DNA of 5,446 nucleotides from Thermoplasmata archaeon (GTDB lineage: Archaea; Thermoplasmatota; Thermoplasmata; Halarchaeoplasmatales; Halarchaeoplasmataceae), in assembly GCA_019594305.1 (NCBI GenBank), contig JAFDTZ010000131.1, positions 1 through 5,446 of the forward strand, written 5' to 3'. A program made the translations under genes and the position numbers. Each line of letters opens with the position of its first letter. Positions within the stretch are counted from its first letter, which is position 1. Below, in pieces: positions 5,393-5,446 of the stretch. The notes beneath the pieces are model-generated. The model was not told where the DNA came from and ran no database searches. It worked only from the letters and a program-made list of their open reading frames with translations.

Positions 5393-5446
5393 ATGTTTGG
5401 AGGACAACAACCAATATTACTGTTGAAAGAAGGCACGACACGCGAA
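5393..5446 (+). CDS. Thermosome (group II chaperonin) subunit, 5' end only
   Basis: Only 18 codons are visible, reading M-F-G-G-Q-Q-P-I-L-L-L-K-E-G-T-T-R-E. The segment P-I-x-x-L-K-E-G-T-x-R is the conserved N-terminus of archaeal thermosome subunits, which form the double-ring ATP-driven folding chamber of the cytoplasm. A TATA box and a well-placed ribosome site precede it. The subunit type (alpha or beta) cannot be told from this fragment; the rest of the gene lies beyond the window. Confidence 0.85.
   Translation, partial: MFGGQQPILLLKEGTTRE

Overview
The window reads as a piece of an archaeal chromosome, most likely a euryarchaeon close to the Thermoplasmata. The grounds are an archaeal-type aspartyl-tRNA synthetase, an archaeal Holliday junction resolvase (Hjc) of a long form I associate with Thermoplasmata, a DUF2240 protein, the first codons of a thermosome gene, and TATA-type archaeal promoters. 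The lineage is inferred from remembered family features; no search was run. Every gene I can support is on the + strand.

Layout: (1) 1-2001 is the 3' part of a large surface-protein gene built from GLUG repeats (13 GGL[V/I]G cores), ending in a C-terminal membrane anchor; its 5' end is outside the window. (2) 2002-2246 is a gap with no recognisable gene; its last 30 bases hold the aspS promoter. (3) 2247-3563 is aspS. (4) 3624-4142 is hjc. (5) 4197-4844 and 4850-5308 form a tight two-gene unit: a HisA/HisF-related TIM-barrel protein and a DUF2240 protein. (6) 5309-5392 is the thermosome promoter and leader, and 5393-5446 is the first 18 codons of the thermosome gene, cut by the window edge.

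The genes from aspS onward are mostly informational or housekeeping: tRNA charging, recombination and protein folding. The GLUG gene is an accessory, cell-surface gene. It shows recent internal duplication and a marked low-GC block in its middle, so it looks like a mosaic.

The promoters fall into two kinds. The TATA-like boxes of aspS, hjc and the HisA-like gene start 30-31 nt before the chosen ATG, which predicts leaderless mRNAs. The thermosome box starts 53 nt upstream and is followed by a Shine-Dalgarno sequence, which predicts a leadered mRNA.

I see no clearly new multi-gene system. The points most worth following are the HisA-like protein that lacks the usual N-terminal catalytic aspartate, the AspRS with unusual residues at the tRNA-discrimination positions, the mosaic GLUG gene, and the repeated AAAGT elements ahead of the thermosome gene.
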